Assembly (NCBI GenBank): GCA_035548055.1
Contig: DASZTL010000048.1
Location: forward strand, 62,001 to 126,000
Length of the DNA stretch: 64,000 bases
From: DASZTV01 sp035548055
Lineage (GTDB): Bacteria; Actinomycetota; Actinomycetes; JAFAQI01
Reading direction: 5' to 3'
Position 1 is the stretch's first letter. Every line of letters begins with the position of its first letter. This document shows positions 19,174-27,937 of this stretch, piece after piece. A program made the position numbers and the translations under genes. The notes under the pieces are model-generated. The model was not told where the DNA came from, did no database searches, and worked only from the letters and a program-made list of their open reading frames with translations.

Positions 19174-19499
19174 CCTCTCGACGAGCCACGACCCCACCAC
19201 GTCCACCACGCGAGCGTCTGCAACACGAGCGAGAATCCGAACAGCAGGTCCTCGACGGGTGCGTCGGCGATGCGCCAGCCGCCGAAGAGATGCGGCGTCG
19301 CGTTGCCGAGCACGTTGCCGGGCGAGTAGATGACGAGCCGCTTCCCGGTGAGGATTCCGTTCACCAGCAGCTGGAAGCAGAAGATGATCGCGTACGAGGC
19401 CCAGAACGCCTTGCGGCGCAGCAGGTTCGTCCGCAGCAACCCGAGATCGAGCAGCACCGCGAACGCGACGCCGACGACGACAGAACCGGTGTAGGTCAT
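19137..19499 (-). CDS. crtYd: Lycopene cyclase subunit (CrtYd-type domain)
   Basis: This 120-residue membrane protein has three hydrophobic segments and the lycopene-cyclase-domain motif DAPVEDLLFGF. With the upstream CrtYc partner it forms the heterodimeric cyclase that converts lycopene ends to ionone rings in actinobacteria. ATG at 19499 follows the crtYc stop by 4 nt. The 3' end overlaps the convergent HNH gene. Ring type (beta or epsilon) cannot be read from sequence. Confidence 0.88.
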   Translation of the reverse strand: MTYTGSVVVGVAFAVLLDLGLLRTNLLRRKAFWASYAIIFCFQLLVNGILTGKRLVIYSPGNVLGNATPHLFGGWRIADAPVEDLLFGFSLVLQTLAWWTWWGRGSSRGQPISPRSRNVS

Positions 19500-19503
19500 C
19501 CCG

Positions 19504-19818
19504 TCACGTCTCGTCCTCGGCGAGCCAGGTCGGGCGCAGCCGGCGTACCGCTTCGAAGGTGAGGATCGAGCAGGTCGGGATCACGAGGAAGAACACCAGC
19601 TCTTCGATCGGCAGGTTGCCGAGCCTGACCCCGGTCAGATCGCGGTAGAACCAGAACTGCGCGTGGATCGCGAGCACGTCCCAGGTCACGAACACCGCGA
19701 GCACCGGCACCAACGTGAGCAGCAGGCGGCGCGGCCGGGCGTAGACGCGGGCACCGATGAGGAGCTCCAGGGGAAGCGTCACCACGACACACCCCGCCAT
19801 GACGAGCAGGTAGAGCAT
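19504..19818 (-). CDS. crtYc: Lycopene cyclase subunit (CrtYc-type domain)
   Basis: This 104-residue protein has three membrane helices and the paired motif LPIEELVFFLVIP, the CrtYc counterpart of PVEDLLF in CrtYd. Its ATG overlaps the thiE stop by one base (TGATG), so it is translationally coupled to a thiamine gene rather than to the other crt genes. It should act with CrtYd in the membrane. Confidence 0.88.
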   Translation of the reverse strand: MLYLLVMAGCVVVTLPLELLIGARVYARPRRLLLTLVPVLAVFVTWDVLAIHAQFWFYRDLTGVRLGNLPIEELVFFLVIPTCSILTFEAVRRLRPTWLAEDET

Positions 19819-20465
19819 CAGCCGGTGAGCCGCTGCTTCAGCTCGCGCGCGGCGGCGCGCGGGTCGGCGGCTTCGGTGATCGCCCGTACGACGACGACAC
19901 GCCGGGCTCCGGCGTCGATCACCTCGCCGATCGTGTCGCGGTCAACCCCACCGATGGCGAACCATGGGCGGTCGGTGCCGAGCGAGGCGGCGTACCGCAC
20001 CAGCGGAAGCCCAGGCGCCGCGCGACCCGGTTTGGTCGGCGTCGGCCAAGTGGGTCCGACGCAGAAGTAGTCGACCTCAGGATTCGTACTTGCGGCGCTT
20101 GTCTCGGCTTCGGAGTGGCTCGACAGTCCGATCACCACCTCGGGTCCGACGATCGATCGCGCGATGTCCGGTGGCAGGTCGCCCTGACCGACGTGCAACA
20201 CGTCGGCACCGACAGCGCGCGCGATGTCAGCCCGATCGTTGACGGCGAACAGCGCGCCGTGCCGCCGGGCCGCGGCCGCGACTACCTGAGCGAGCGCGAT
20301 CTCCTCCCCCGCCTCGAGCCCCTTCTCGCGCAGCTGCACCACGTCGACCCCACCGGACAGCGCGGCGTCGAGGAACTCGACCAGGTCGCCCTTGTCGCGC
20401 CGGCCGTCAACGCACAGGTAGAGCCGTGCCCCGGCAAGCCGGGCACGCCGCGCCGCACCGTCCAC
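19818..20465 (-). CDS. thiE: Thiamine-phosphate synthase
   Basis: ThiE couples HMP diphosphate and carboxythiazole phosphate to thiamine phosphate. The 215-residue product shows VDVVQLREKGLEAGEE, FAVNDRADIARAVGADVLHVGQGDLP, and GPTWPTPTKPG, family-specific phosphate and pyrophosphate binding regions, then FAIGGVDRDTI. The start is GTG at 20465. It is divergent from the TPP-riboswitch thiOSG operon, with the Rv2175c-like gene between, and cotranscribed with the lycopene cyclase genes. Confidence 0.94.
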   Translation of the reverse strand: MDGAARRARLAGARLYLCVDGRRDKGDLVEFLDAALSGGVDVVQLREKGLEAGEEIALAQVVAAAARRHGALFAVNDRADIARAVGADVLHVGQGDLPPDIARSIVGPEVVIGLSSHSEAETSAASTNPEVDYFCVGPTWPTPTKPGRAAPGLPLVRYAASLGTDRPWFAIGGVDRDTIGEVIDAGARRVVVVRAITEAADPRAAARELKQRLTG

Positions 20466-20474
20466 GCCGGGAAC

Positions 20475-20843
20475 CTAGAACGCGAGCGCCATCGCGACGC
20501 GCTTGACCGCCGTGTGGCGCCCAGCCGCCATGTAGTCGACCGGTCGCCCGGGCAGCGCCTCGGTCTCGGTGAGCAGCCAGCGCACCGACTCCGCGGCCGT
20601 GAAGCCGGCGTCGGCCAGGACCGTCAGCGCGCCGCCGAGCCCCTTGATGACCTCACCGTCGTGCACGAACTCCACCGGGAACCGCGATGCCGGCGGCTCG
20701 CCGACCTCGACCGCCACGAGGCGGCCGTCGCGGATCAGGTCCTTCACCCGGCTCGGGCGCTCCCCGATCCGCTCCGCGAACTCCCCGAGGGTCAGCCACT
20801 CGGCACTGAGGGTCTCGAGGTCGTCGGCCGTGCTGCGCTCCAC
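20475..20843 (-). CDS. Rv2175c-like DNA-binding protein
   Basis: The 122-residue product has an N-terminal winged helix-turn-helix (EWLTLGEFAERIGERPSRVKDLIRDGRL) and the Rv2175c C-terminal domain (ALTVLADAGFTAAESVRWLLTETEALPGRPVDYM). In M. tuberculosis Rv2175c is a substrate of the kinase PknL encoded next door; here the PASTA kinase lies about 5 kb away at 26036. The GTG start is at 20843. It may share a transcript with thiE, 9 nt downstream. Confidence 0.88.
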   Translation of the reverse strand: MERSTADDLETLSAEWLTLGEFAERIGERPSRVKDLIRDGRLVAVEVGEPPASRFPVEFVHDGEVIKGLGGALTVLADAGFTAAESVRWLLTETEALPGRPVDYMAAGRHTAVKRVAMALAF

Positions 20844-20892
20844 GGACCAACCCTATTAGCGCCCAGCAGCGAGCGGCGTACGGTGGGAAGCG

Positions 20893-20988
20893 CGCGGGAG
20901 CCCAACTGGAGAAGAACCCAGGGGCTGAGAGGGCAGCGACTGCTGCCGACCGTTGAACCTGATCCGGGTAATGCCGGCGAAGGGAGTC
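20893..20988 (+). ncRNA. TPP riboswitch (THI element)
   Basis: The stretch contains the conserved THI-box cores in order: GGGAGCCC near 20896, GGGGCTGAGAGGG at 20931-20943, and CGTTGAACCTGATCCGGGTA followed by ATGCCGGCGAAGGGAG ending at 20986. It precedes thiO. AGGGAG at the 3' edge also serves as ribosome site for the TTG start at 20994, so control is probably at translation initiation. Confidence 0.95.
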
Positions 20989-20993
20989 ACACG

Positions 20994-22139
20994 TTGACCA
21001 CCGACACCGATGACGCGGTGGTCGTCGTCGGCGCCGGCGTGATCGGCCTCGCGGCCGCGTGGCGGCTGACGCGGCGCGGCAGGCGGGTCACTGTCCTCGA
21101 CCCGGCACCGGCGCGAGCCGCGTCGCACGCGGCCGCCGGGATGCTCGCGCCCGTCACCGAGGTGAAGTACGGCGAGGAGCCGCTGCTCGCACTCGGCATC
21201 GAGTCGCTGCGTCGCTACCCGGCGTTCGTCGGCGAGCTCGAAGCCGCCACCGGCCTGGATGTGGGGCTGCGCACCGACGGCACGTTGCTCGTCGCCACCG
21301 ACGCCGGCGACCGCGCCATGCTTTCGGACCTGCACGACTTCCAGCGCTCGCTGGGTCTCGACGCCGACCTGCTCACCTCCCGCGAGTGCCGGGCCCTCGA
21401 GCCCGGGCTCAGCCCCGACGTCCGCTGCGGCCTGCTCGCCCGAAGCGATCACTCCATCGACAACCGCAAGCTCGTGGCGGCGCTGCTCGCGGCACTCGAC
21501 GGCTCGGTACGTCCTGAGGCCGCCGCCGCGATCGACCTCGATGACGACGTGGTCACCGGCGTCACCTTGCGCAGCGGCGAGCGGATCGAGACCAGGACCG
21601 TTGTCCTCGCGGCGGGTCCCTGGTCGGCCGACATCGACGGCCTGCCCGACGCGGCCCGGCCCAAGGTGCGCCCGGTCAAGGGCGAGATCCTGCGGCTTCG
21701 GGCCCGCGCCCACGGCGCGGAGCTGCCGACCCGCAGCCTCCGCGGGTTCGTCAACGGCCACGAGGTCTATCTGGTGCCCCGCGCGGACGGCGAGCTGGTG
21801 GTGGGCGCAACGGTCGAAGAGATGGGCTTTGACACCTCGGTCCGCGTCGGCGCCGTCCGCGAGCTGCTTCGTGACGGCCGGGCAGTGTTCCCGGGCATCG
21901 ACGAGCTCGAGCTGGTCGAGTCCCTGGCGGCGCACCGGCCGGGCTCGCCCGACAACCGGCCGATCATCGGAACCACCGACGTCGACGGCCTGGTGCTCGC
22001 CACCGGCCACTTCCGCAACGGTGTCCTGTTGGCCGCGGTGACCGCCGACCTCGTGGCCGACACGATCATGGGCGACAGCCGTGACGTCGAGCTCGCGGCG
22101 CTCGTATCGCCACATCGCTTCGCCGGAGTCCGGGCATGA
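20994..22139 (+). CDS. thiO: Glycine oxidase ThiO
   Basis: ThiO oxidises glycine to the imine used for thiazole formation. The 381-residue FAD enzyme has VVVVGAGVIGLAAAWRLTRRG, SHAAAGMLAPVTE, a DAAO-like fold and the C-terminal FAD region LVLATGHFRNGVLLAAVTADLV. TTG at 20994 lies 7 nt after the riboswitch AGGGAG; a longer open frame upstream runs through the riboswitch and is rejected. The stop overlaps thiS (ATGA). Confidence 0.94.
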   Translation: MTTDTDDAVVVVGAGVIGLAAAWRLTRRGRRVTVLDPAPARAASHAAAGMLAPVTEVKYGEEPLLALGIESLRRYPAFVGELEAATGLDVGLRTDGTLLVATDAGDRAMLSDLHDFQRSLGLDADLLTSRECRALEPGLSPDVRCGLLARSDHSIDNRKLVAALLAALDGSVRPEAAAAIDLDDDVVTGVTLRSGERIETRTVVLAAGPWSADIDGLPDAARPKVRPVKGEILRLRARAHGAELPTRSLRGFVNGHEVYLVPRADGELVVGATVEEMGFDTSVRVGAVRELLRDGRAVFPGIDELELVESLAAHRPGSPDNRPIIGTTDVDGLVLATGHFRNGVLLAAVTADLVADTIMGDSRDVELAALVSPHRFAGVRA

Positions 22140-22342
22140 CGACGGCCATCACCCTCAACGGCGAGTCCCGCGAGCTGCCGCCGGGAAGCACGGTTGCGGC
22201 CGCCGTCGCGCTCCTGACCGACACCGATGCGGGCTGCGCCGTCGCCGTCAACGACGAAGTCGTGCCGCGCCACGACTGGACGAACCGGGTGCTGGGCGCC
22301 GGTGACCGGGTCGAGGTGCTGACCGCCGTGCAGGGAGGTTGA
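22136..22342 (+). CDS. thiS: Sulfur carrier protein ThiS
   Basis: This 68-residue ubiquitin-like protein ends in the diglycine (VQGG) that is adenylated and thiocarboxylated to carry sulfur to ThiG. It starts MTTAITLNGESRELPPGSTV and contains VAVNDEVVPRHDW, both typical. It overlaps thiO by 4 nt and is followed 4 nt later by thiG. Confidence 0.95.
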   Translation: MTTAITLNGESRELPPGSTVAAAVALLTDTDAGCAVAVNDEVVPRHDWTNRVLGAGDRVEVLTAVQGG

Positions 22343-22346
22343 GTCA

Positions 22347-23147
22347 TTGAGTGACGACCCGTTCGTGATCGCCGACGTCGAGCTGACGTCGCGGCTGATC
22401 ATGGGCACCGGCGGCGCCACCAGTCTCGACGCGCTCGAAGCAGCGCTTGCCGCGAGCGGCACCGAGCTGACCACCGTCGCCATGCGCCGCATCGACCCCA
22501 ACGCCGCGGGCTCGGTGCTCGATGTCGTACGACGACTCGGCATCCGGGTTCTGCCGAACACCGCAGGATGTGCCACCGCCGGCGAGGCTCTGCTCACCGC
22601 GCGGCTCGCGCGAGAGGCGCTCGGGACCAACTGGGTGAAGCTCGAGGTGATCGCCGACGAGCACACCTTGCTCCCTGACCCGATCGAGCTGCTGGACGCG
22701 GCGGAACGCTGCGTCGCGGACGGGTTCGTCGTACTTCCCTACACGAACGACGACCCGGTGCTCGCGGCACGGCTGGAGGCGGCCGGATGTGCAGCGGTCA
22801 TGCCGCTGGGCGCTCCCATCGGATCGGGGCTCGGCATTCGCAACCCGCACAACATCGCGATGATCGTCGAACGCGCCAACGTCCCGGTCATCCTCGACGC
22901 CGGACTGGGTACGGCGAGCGACGCAGCGACCGCGATGGAGCTCGGCTGTTCCGGCGTACTCGTCGCATCGGCCGTGACGCGGGCCCGCAAGCCGGTCATG
23001 ATGGCAACGGCGATGGCTAGGGCCGTCGAAGCCGGACGGCTCGCGCACGCAGCGGGCCGGATCCCCCGGCGCTGGCATGCCCAAGCTTCGTCACCCACCG
23101 ACGGCGTCATGGGAGGCGCGAGTGCCCACAACGAGCAAGGTTCCTGA
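22347..23147 (+). CDS. thiG: Thiazole synthase ThiG
   Basis: ThiG builds the thiazole phosphate from DXP, the glycine imine and ThiS thiocarboxylate. The 266-residue product has the Schiff-base lysine region NWVKLEVI, plus RIDPNAAGSVLDVV, MPLGAPIGSGLGI and LDAGLGTASDAA. The TTG start at 22347 has GGGAGG 8 nt upstream. It forms thiO-thiS-thiG, with the Rieske gene overlapping its 3' end by 26 nt. Confidence 0.95.
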   Translation: MSDDPFVIADVELTSRLIMGTGGATSLDALEAALAASGTELTTVAMRRIDPNAAGSVLDVVRRLGIRVLPNTAGCATAGEALLTARLAREALGTNWVKLEVIADEHTLLPDPIELLDAAERCVADGFVVLPYTNDDPVLAARLEAAGCAAVMPLGAPIGSGLGIRNPHNIAMIVERANVPVILDAGLGTASDAATAMELGCSGVLVASAVTRARKPVMMATAMARAVEAGRLAHAAGRIPRRWHAQASSPTDGVMGGASAHNEQGS

Positions 23148-23997
23148 CGTCGTCGTTCGACTCGAGAGCGCGCGGCGGCTCGACCCGGTCGTCGGGGCGG
23201 TTCGCAGCATCGTCCGGTCCGCACTCAAGCCCGGTGCTGCCCGCGACGCGCTCCACGGCGTCTGGCTTGGCCACCCGCTGCACCCGATGCTCACCCACAT
23301 TCCGATCGGCATGTGGTCAGCGGCGGCGGTGGTCGACCTGACTCCCGGCGGCGGGCCGGCGGCAGCGAGCCTGATCGCAACCGGCTGCGCCGCCTACGTC
23401 CCGACGATCGTGGCTGGGTGGACGGACTGGTCCGAGCTCGACGAGCCGCAGCAACGAGTCGGCCTGGTGCACGCCGCGGCCGGTGGCGCTGCCTTTGCCT
23501 GCTACGTCGGGTCGCTCGCGGCGCGCGCCCGTGGCAGCCACTGGCGCGGGCGACTGTGGTCCCTGGCCGGACTCGGTTTCGTCACCGCGACCGGCTACCT
23601 CGGCGGGCACCTGTCATTCCGGCAGGCAGCCGGGGTCTCACGGGCGAACGAGGCTGTGGCTCGGTTTCCGTCGGGATGGCACACGCTGGCACGGCTTGAC
23701 GACCTTCCCGACGGGACGCCGACCCGGCGCGAGGTCGAGGGCATCGACCTGCTCGTCATTCGACGCGGAACTCACGTCGACGTGCTCGCCAACACCTGCG
23801 CACACCTGGGCGCGCCGCTGTCAGCCGGATCGTTCGTCGCCGTCGCCGGTCAGGGATGTGTGGTGTGCCCGTGGCACGGCTCGACGTACCGGCTCGCCGA
23901 CGGCGCGGTCGTGCACGGTCCGGCCACGGCACCCGCGCCGCGCTTCGAAACGCACATCGACAACGGCATCGTCAGCGTCAGGCGTCCCGGCGCCTGA
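23122..23997 (+). CDS. DUF2231 membrane protein with C-terminal Rieske [2Fe-2S] domain
   Basis: The 291-residue protein has an N-terminal DUF2231-like membrane part (HPLHPMLTHIPIGMWSAAAVVDL and about four helices, residues 50-175) fused to a Rieske domain with NTCAHLGAPL and CVVCPWHGSTY, giving the C-x-H and C-x2-H ligands. It is probably an electron-transfer protein; its partner is unknown. GTG at 23122 is chosen for the GGGAGG 5 nt upstream, which places the start inside thiG. A thiamine-related role is only suggested by the overlap. Confidence 0.85.
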   Translation: MPTTSKVPDVVVRLESARRLDPVVGAVRSIVRSALKPGAARDALHGVWLGHPLHPMLTHIPIGMWSAAAVVDLTPGGGPAAASLIATGCAAYVPTIVAGWTDWSELDEPQQRVGLVHAAAGGAAFACYVGSLAARARGSHWRGRLWSLAGLGFVTATGYLGGHLSFRQAAGVSRANEAVARFPSGWHTLARLDDLPDGTPTRREVEGIDLLVIRRGTHVDVLANTCAHLGAPLSAGSFVAVAGQGCVVCPWHGSTYRLADGAVVHGPATAPAPRFETHIDNGIVSVRRPGA

Positions 23998-24008
23998 CCG
24001 TCGTTGGA

Positions 24009-25010
24009 CTAGGTGATCAGGCGACGCCTGATCAATGGATCCTGTCCGTTCACGACGTGCAGGACGGGCTCGCCGGTCACCGCTCGACGGATGTTGGCGA
24101 CGATTCCTTGGATCAGCCGCGCCTGCGCCTGACGCGTCGCGCCTGCGGCGTGCGGTGAGAGCACGATCCGGTCCTCGTCGCGGAACGGGTGCGGGTCCGG
24201 CAGCGGCTCGGTGTCGAAGACGTCGAGGGCGGCGCCGGCGAGCGAGCCGGACCGCACGGCGGCGAGCAGCGCCGTCTCGTCCACGATGCCGCCGCGTGCC
24301 GCGTTGACGAGGAAGCTGCCCGGCGGCAGCAGGGCGAGCTGCTCGGCTCCGAGCAGCCCGCGGGTCTGGTCCGCCAGCGCGATCACGACGACCAGCACCT
24401 CGGCGTGCCGCAGCAGGTCCTCGAGCGGGAGCCAACGAGCCCCGCCGGACTCGGCGCCGGTGCGCTGCGTCCGGCTCCAGTACGCGACGTCGCAGCCCAA
24501 CGCGGCGTACCGCGTCGCGCACTCGCGCCCGATCCGCCCCATCCCGACGATGCCGACCCGCTGGCCGGTCAGCTCCCCGCCGCCACGAGCCGCAAGCTCG
24601 AGCTGCGGCCACACCCCGGATCGCACCTGCCGGTCGCCCCACGGGATGGAGCGCATCGCAGCGAAGGTCACGCCGACACACCACTCGGCGACGCTGACGG
24701 CGTTGGCGTCGCCGGCGTTCGCCACGGGTACGCCGGCCGCCGCGCAGGCCGCGACGTCGATCGCGTCGACACCGGCGCTGGGCTGCTGGACGAACGCCAG
24801 TCGCGGCGCGGCGGCCAGCAGGTCCGCCGAGACACGGATCGTCGCGGTCCAGTCGCCGAGCACGAGATCAGCCTGCTCGGCGACCTCGAGCGCCGCCTCC
24901 GGGGTCCGGGCCGCGGGGACGAGGAGCTCGACCGGAACATCGGCGAACAGCGCCGTCAGGACCTCGCCCGGCAGCGGAGGCAGGGCGAGCAGGGTCCAGG
25001 GCGGCGACAT
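24009..25010 (-). CDS. D-2-hydroxyacid dehydrogenase
   Basis: The 333-residue protein has the NAD-binding motif GQRVGIVGMGRIGRECATRYAALG and the family signature LVNAARGGIVDETALLAAVRSGSLAGAALDVFDTEPLP, with the catalytic Arg/Glu/His region ending VLSPHAAGAT. Substrate is not predictable. ATG at 25010 was chosen over an open frame to 25223 that would cross the divergent transglycosylase gene. Confidence 0.9.
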   Translation of the reverse strand: MSPPWTLLALPPLPGEVLTALFADVPVELLVPAARTPEAALEVAEQADLVLGDWTATIRVSADLLAAAPRLAFVQQPSAGVDAIDVAACAAAGVPVANAGDANAVSVAEWCVGVTFAAMRSIPWGDRQVRSGVWPQLELAARGGGELTGQRVGIVGMGRIGRECATRYAALGCDVAYWSRTQRTGAESGGARWLPLEDLLRHAEVLVVVIALADQTRGLLGAEQLALLPPGSFLVNAARGGIVDETALLAAVRSGSLAGAALDVFDTEPLPDPHPFRDEDRIVLSPHAAGATRQAQARLIQGIVANIRRAVTGEPVLHVVNGQDPLIRRRLIT

Positions 25011-25044
25011 GTTCGAGATCGTGCCAGATTCACGCGTGTCACGT

Positions 25045-25073
25045 TTGTCACACCAGCAACAGGTGCATAACGT
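25045..25073 (+). promoter_or_regulatory. Candidate promoter of the LysM transglycosylase gene
   Basis: TTGTCA (25045-25050), a 17-nt spacer, and TAACGT (25068-25073) form a plausible sigma-70 type promoter in the 109-nt gap between the divergent dehydrogenase and transglycosylase genes. GTCAC is repeated just upstream and across the -35 (GTCACGTTTGTCAC). Confidence 0.45.
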
Positions 25074-25119
25074 TGATCTTTGCTGTGCCCGCTTCCCCAA
25101 CGTCAGGGAGCTCCACCCC

Positions 25120-26013
25120 GTGAAGCTGCCGCTCCGTCTGATCGTGATCCCGCTGGCGCTCGCCGCGGTGGTCACCGCCTCGGCGTCCGGAATCACCCTG
25201 ATCCGGGTCCACTCCGGGGACACGCTCTCGGCGATCGCGCAGCGCTACCACACGACGGTCGAGCGCCTGATCAAGCTCAACGACCTGCCCGGCAACGGAA
25301 ACCTGATCTACGCCGGCCAGACGCTGCGCGTCCCGAACGGTCACCCGAGCCATCACCGCGCCCGCCACCACTCTCATCATCACCCGAGCCACACCGTGAT
25401 CCGCTGGCACACCGTGGTCGTCGGCGACACGGTCGACGGACTCGCCGCGCGCTACCACGTGTCGCGCAAGACGATCGCCCGGCGCAACCACCTGCCGAAG
25501 TCGCTGGTCATCATGCTGGGGCAACGCCTCGCGATCCCGCAGCACATCGCCAGCACTCCGGCGCACCGCACGAACGCCTCGATCGAGCGCGAGCGCCGCT
25601 ACCTCCAGCACCGCAACGAGCCGTCCCGGGAACAGATCCCGGGCATGATCCGGCGGATCGCCGCCCGCTGGCACCTCGATCCGCGGCTCGCTTTGGCCAT
25701 CTCCTGGCAGGAGTCGGGCTTCAACATGCGTGAGATCTCCCCGGTCGGCGCGATCGGGACGATGCAGGTGATGCCCTACACCGGCGCCTACCTCTCGACC
25801 GTCGTCGTGCATCACAAGCTCGACCTGTACGACGCGACGGACAACATCACCGCAGGCGTCGCGCTGCTCTCCGTCCTCACCCACGAGGCCAAGTCCGAGC
25901 GGCAGGCGGTCGCGGGCTACTACCAGGGCCTGCAGTCGGTCCGGGACCACGGGATGTACCCCTCGACCAAGCAGTACGTCGCCAACGTCATGGCGCTCCG
26001 GGGCACTTTCTAG
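25120..26013 (+). CDS. Secreted LysM-domain lytic transglycosylase
   Basis: This 297-residue cell-wall enzyme has a signal peptide (MKLPLRLIVIPLALAAVVTA), two LysM peptidoglycan-binding domains (about residues 28-72 and 92-140) separated by a His-rich linker, and a SLT-type transglycosylase domain with the catalytic Glu in ISWQESGFN and SPVGAIGTMQVMP. The C-terminal AGYYQGLQSV matches the family. GTG at 25120 follows AGGGAG by 9 nt. The next gene is a PASTA kinase, also peptidoglycan-linked. Confidence 0.93.
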   Translation: MKLPLRLIVIPLALAAVVTASASGITLIRVHSGDTLSAIAQRYHTTVERLIKLNDLPGNGNLIYAGQTLRVPNGHPSHHRARHHSHHHPSHTVIRWHTVVVGDTVDGLAARYHVSRKTIARRNHLPKSLVIMLGQRLAIPQHIASTPAHRTNASIERERRYLQHRNEPSREQIPGMIRRIAARWHLDPRLALAISWQESGFNMREISPVGAIGTMQVMPYTGAYLSTVVVHHKLDLYDATDNITAGVALLSVLTHEAKSERQAVAGYYQGLQSVRDHGMYPSTKQYVANVMALRGTF

Positions 26014-26035
26014 GTCCCCTCCTAGACTCAACTCG

Positions 26036-27937
26036 ATGGATTCCACGCTGAGCGACCCGATGGTCGGTCGGCTGCTCGACGACCGGTACGCCGTCGAGTC
26101 CTTCATCGCGCACGGCGGGATGGCGTCGGTCTACCTGGCGACCGACACCCGCCTCGAGCGGCGCGTCGCGGTCAAGGTCCTCCACGCCCACCTCGCCGGC
26201 GACCGGGAGACCCTCGCCCGGTTCGAGCGCGAGGCCCGCGCTGCCGCGCGGCTCTCCCACCCCAACGTCGTCGCCGTGTACGACCAGGGCACCGACGGCG
26301 ACCGGCCGTTCCTCGTCATGGAGTACGTCCCGGGCGCCACCCTGCGCCAGGTGCTCCGCGACCGCGGCAAGCTCTCCCCGGCCGAGACCCTCACCGTCAT
26401 GGACCACGTGCTGGCGGCCCTGGCGGTCGCCCATCGCGCCGGCCTCGTCCACCGCGACATCAAGCCCGAGAACGTCCTCATCACCGCCGACGGCCGGGTG
26501 AAGGTCGCTGACTTCGGCCTCGCCCGCGCAGTGGCTGGCAGCACCGTCACGACCACCGGCTCGGTGCTGTTCGGGACCGCGGCCTACCTGGCACCCGAGC
26601 AGTTCCAGCACGGCACCGCCGACGAGCGCTCCGACGTCTACTCCGCGGGCGTCGTCATGTTCGAGCTCCTCACCGGTGGCGTCCCCTACACCGGGGACAG
26701 CGCGTACGCCGTGTTGCACAAGCACGCCTACGAAGACATCCCGGCTCCCAGCACGCGCGCGGCCGGCATCCCGCCGCAGGTTGATGCGCTCGTGACGTGG
26801 GCGACGTCACGCGATCCGGCGCAGCGCCCGGCCGATGCCGGCGAGCTGCACGCCTCGCTGGTCGACGTCCGCGACAAGCTCGGCCTGCACGCCGCCGTAC
26901 CGGGTCTTCCCGTCACCGTCACCACGCCGATCACCGAGGCCGGACCGGCCGCGACCGATGCGGTCACCAAAGCCGTCCCGGCCGCTGCCGCAGGTGGCGC
27001 CGCGGCCGCAGCGCCGCCGGCTCACGGTGGCCGCCAACGTCGCGGCTTCCGCGACCGGTTCGGCCGGCGCGGGCCGGTGATGGCCGGCATCGTGGCGCTT
27101 GCGGTGATTGCCGCGGCGATCCTGGGCTGGTGGTTCGCCGACGGCCGTTACACCCACACGCCCCGGCTGCTCGGCGACACCCAGCAGGCGGCCGAGGCGG
27201 CGCTGAACGACGCCGGTCTGCACGTGAAGTACCTCGCGCCGGTCCACAGCATCCGCTACGCCAAGGACCAGGTCGCCAAGGAGATGCCCGGCCCCGGTGA
27301 CCGGATCGCCCACGGCGGGACCGTCACGCTCCGGATGTCGCTCGGCCCCGCGCACCACCAGCTGCCGTCGCTGGCCGGCGAGTCCGTCTCGGCCGCTACG
27401 ACGAACCTCAACGACCTCCACATCGGCGTCGGGGACGTCAAGAAGATCTACGACAGCGCGATCGCCAAGGGCGACGTCGTCCGGACTGATCCAGCCGCCG
27501 GCGCCACCGTCGCCGAAGGCAGCAAGATCACGCTGTACGTCAGCAAGGGGCCGGCACCGATCACGATCCCCTCGGTCGCGGGTGAGAACGCCGGCGACGC
27601 GACGAAGACACTCACCGACCTCGGCCTGGTCGTGGATCGCGTCGACCAGTACAACAGCTCGGTGCCGAACGGCCAGGCGATCACCACTCACCCGGGGACC
27701 GGGCACGCCGCGCACGAAGGCGACTCGGTCACTCTCGTCGTCTCGAAGGGTCCGCACCTCTACCCGGTGCCCAACGTCGTCGGCATGCCGTTGAGCCAGG
27801 CGATCCCGCAGATCGTTCACGCCGGCTTCAAAGCCGACCCGAAGGCCTTCGCGCCGGGCGGACCGCAGAAGGTCTTCCGGGAGAGCCCCACAGGTAACCA
27901 GCCCAAGGGGACGACGATCGAGCTCGACTACTACTAA
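26036..27937 (+). CDS. PASTA-domain Ser/Thr protein kinase (PknL-like)
   Basis: The 633-residue membrane kinase has an N-terminal Hanks kinase domain (residues 18-280) with HGGMASVY, VAVKVL (K47), HRDIKPEN (D141) and DFG (159-161), an Ala-rich juxtamembrane linker, one membrane helix near residues 347-366, and four extracellular PASTA repeats to the C-terminus. PASTA domains bind peptidoglycan fragments. Position after the Rv2175c-like gene suggests PknL equivalence; M. tuberculosis PknL lacks PASTA repeats. ATG at 26036 is 22 nt after the transglycosylase gene, so they may be cotranscribed. Confidence 0.94.
   Translation: MDSTLSDPMVGRLLDDRYAVESFIAHGGMASVYLATDTRLERRVAVKVLHAHLAGDRETLARFEREARAAARLSHPNVVAVYDQGTDGDRPFLVMEYVPGATLRQVLRDRGKLSPAETLTVMDHVLAALAVAHRAGLVHRDIKPENVLITADGRVKVADFGLARAVAGSTVTTTGSVLFGTAAYLAPEQFQHGTADERSDVYSAGVVMFELLTGGVPYTGDSAYAVLHKHAYEDIPAPSTRAAGIPPQVDALVTWATSRDPAQRPADAGELHASLVDVRDKLGLHAAVPGLPVTVTTPITEAGPAATDAVTKAVPAAAAGGAAAAAPPAHGGRQRRGFRDRFGRRGPVMAGIVALAVIAAAILGWWFADGRYTHTPRLLGDTQQAAEAALNDAGLHVKYLAPVHSIRYAKDQVAKEMPGPGDRIAHGGTVTLRMSLGPAHHQLPSLAGESVSAATTNLNDLHIGVGDVKKIYDSAIAKGDVVRTDPAAGATVAEGSKITLYVSKGPAPITIPSVAGENAGDATKTLTDLGLVVDRVDQYNSSVPNGQAITTHPGTGHAAHEGDSVTLVVSKGPHLYPVPNVVGMPLSQAIPQIVHAGFKADPKAFAPGGPQKVFRESPTGNQPKGTTIELDYY

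Noticed and set aside
20115..20993. Upstream extension of the thiO frame
   Set aside because: It runs antisense to thiE and the Rv2175c-like gene and through the TPP riboswitch; TTG at 20994 has its ribosome site at the riboswitch edge.
22344..23084. Open frame antisense to thiG
   Set aside because: thiG motifs on the forward strand are unambiguous; the antisense frame has no domain.
25011..25119. A c-di-AMP riboswitch before the LysM transglycosylase
   Set aside because: The gap is too short and none of the ydaO cores are present; only a simple promoter is seen.
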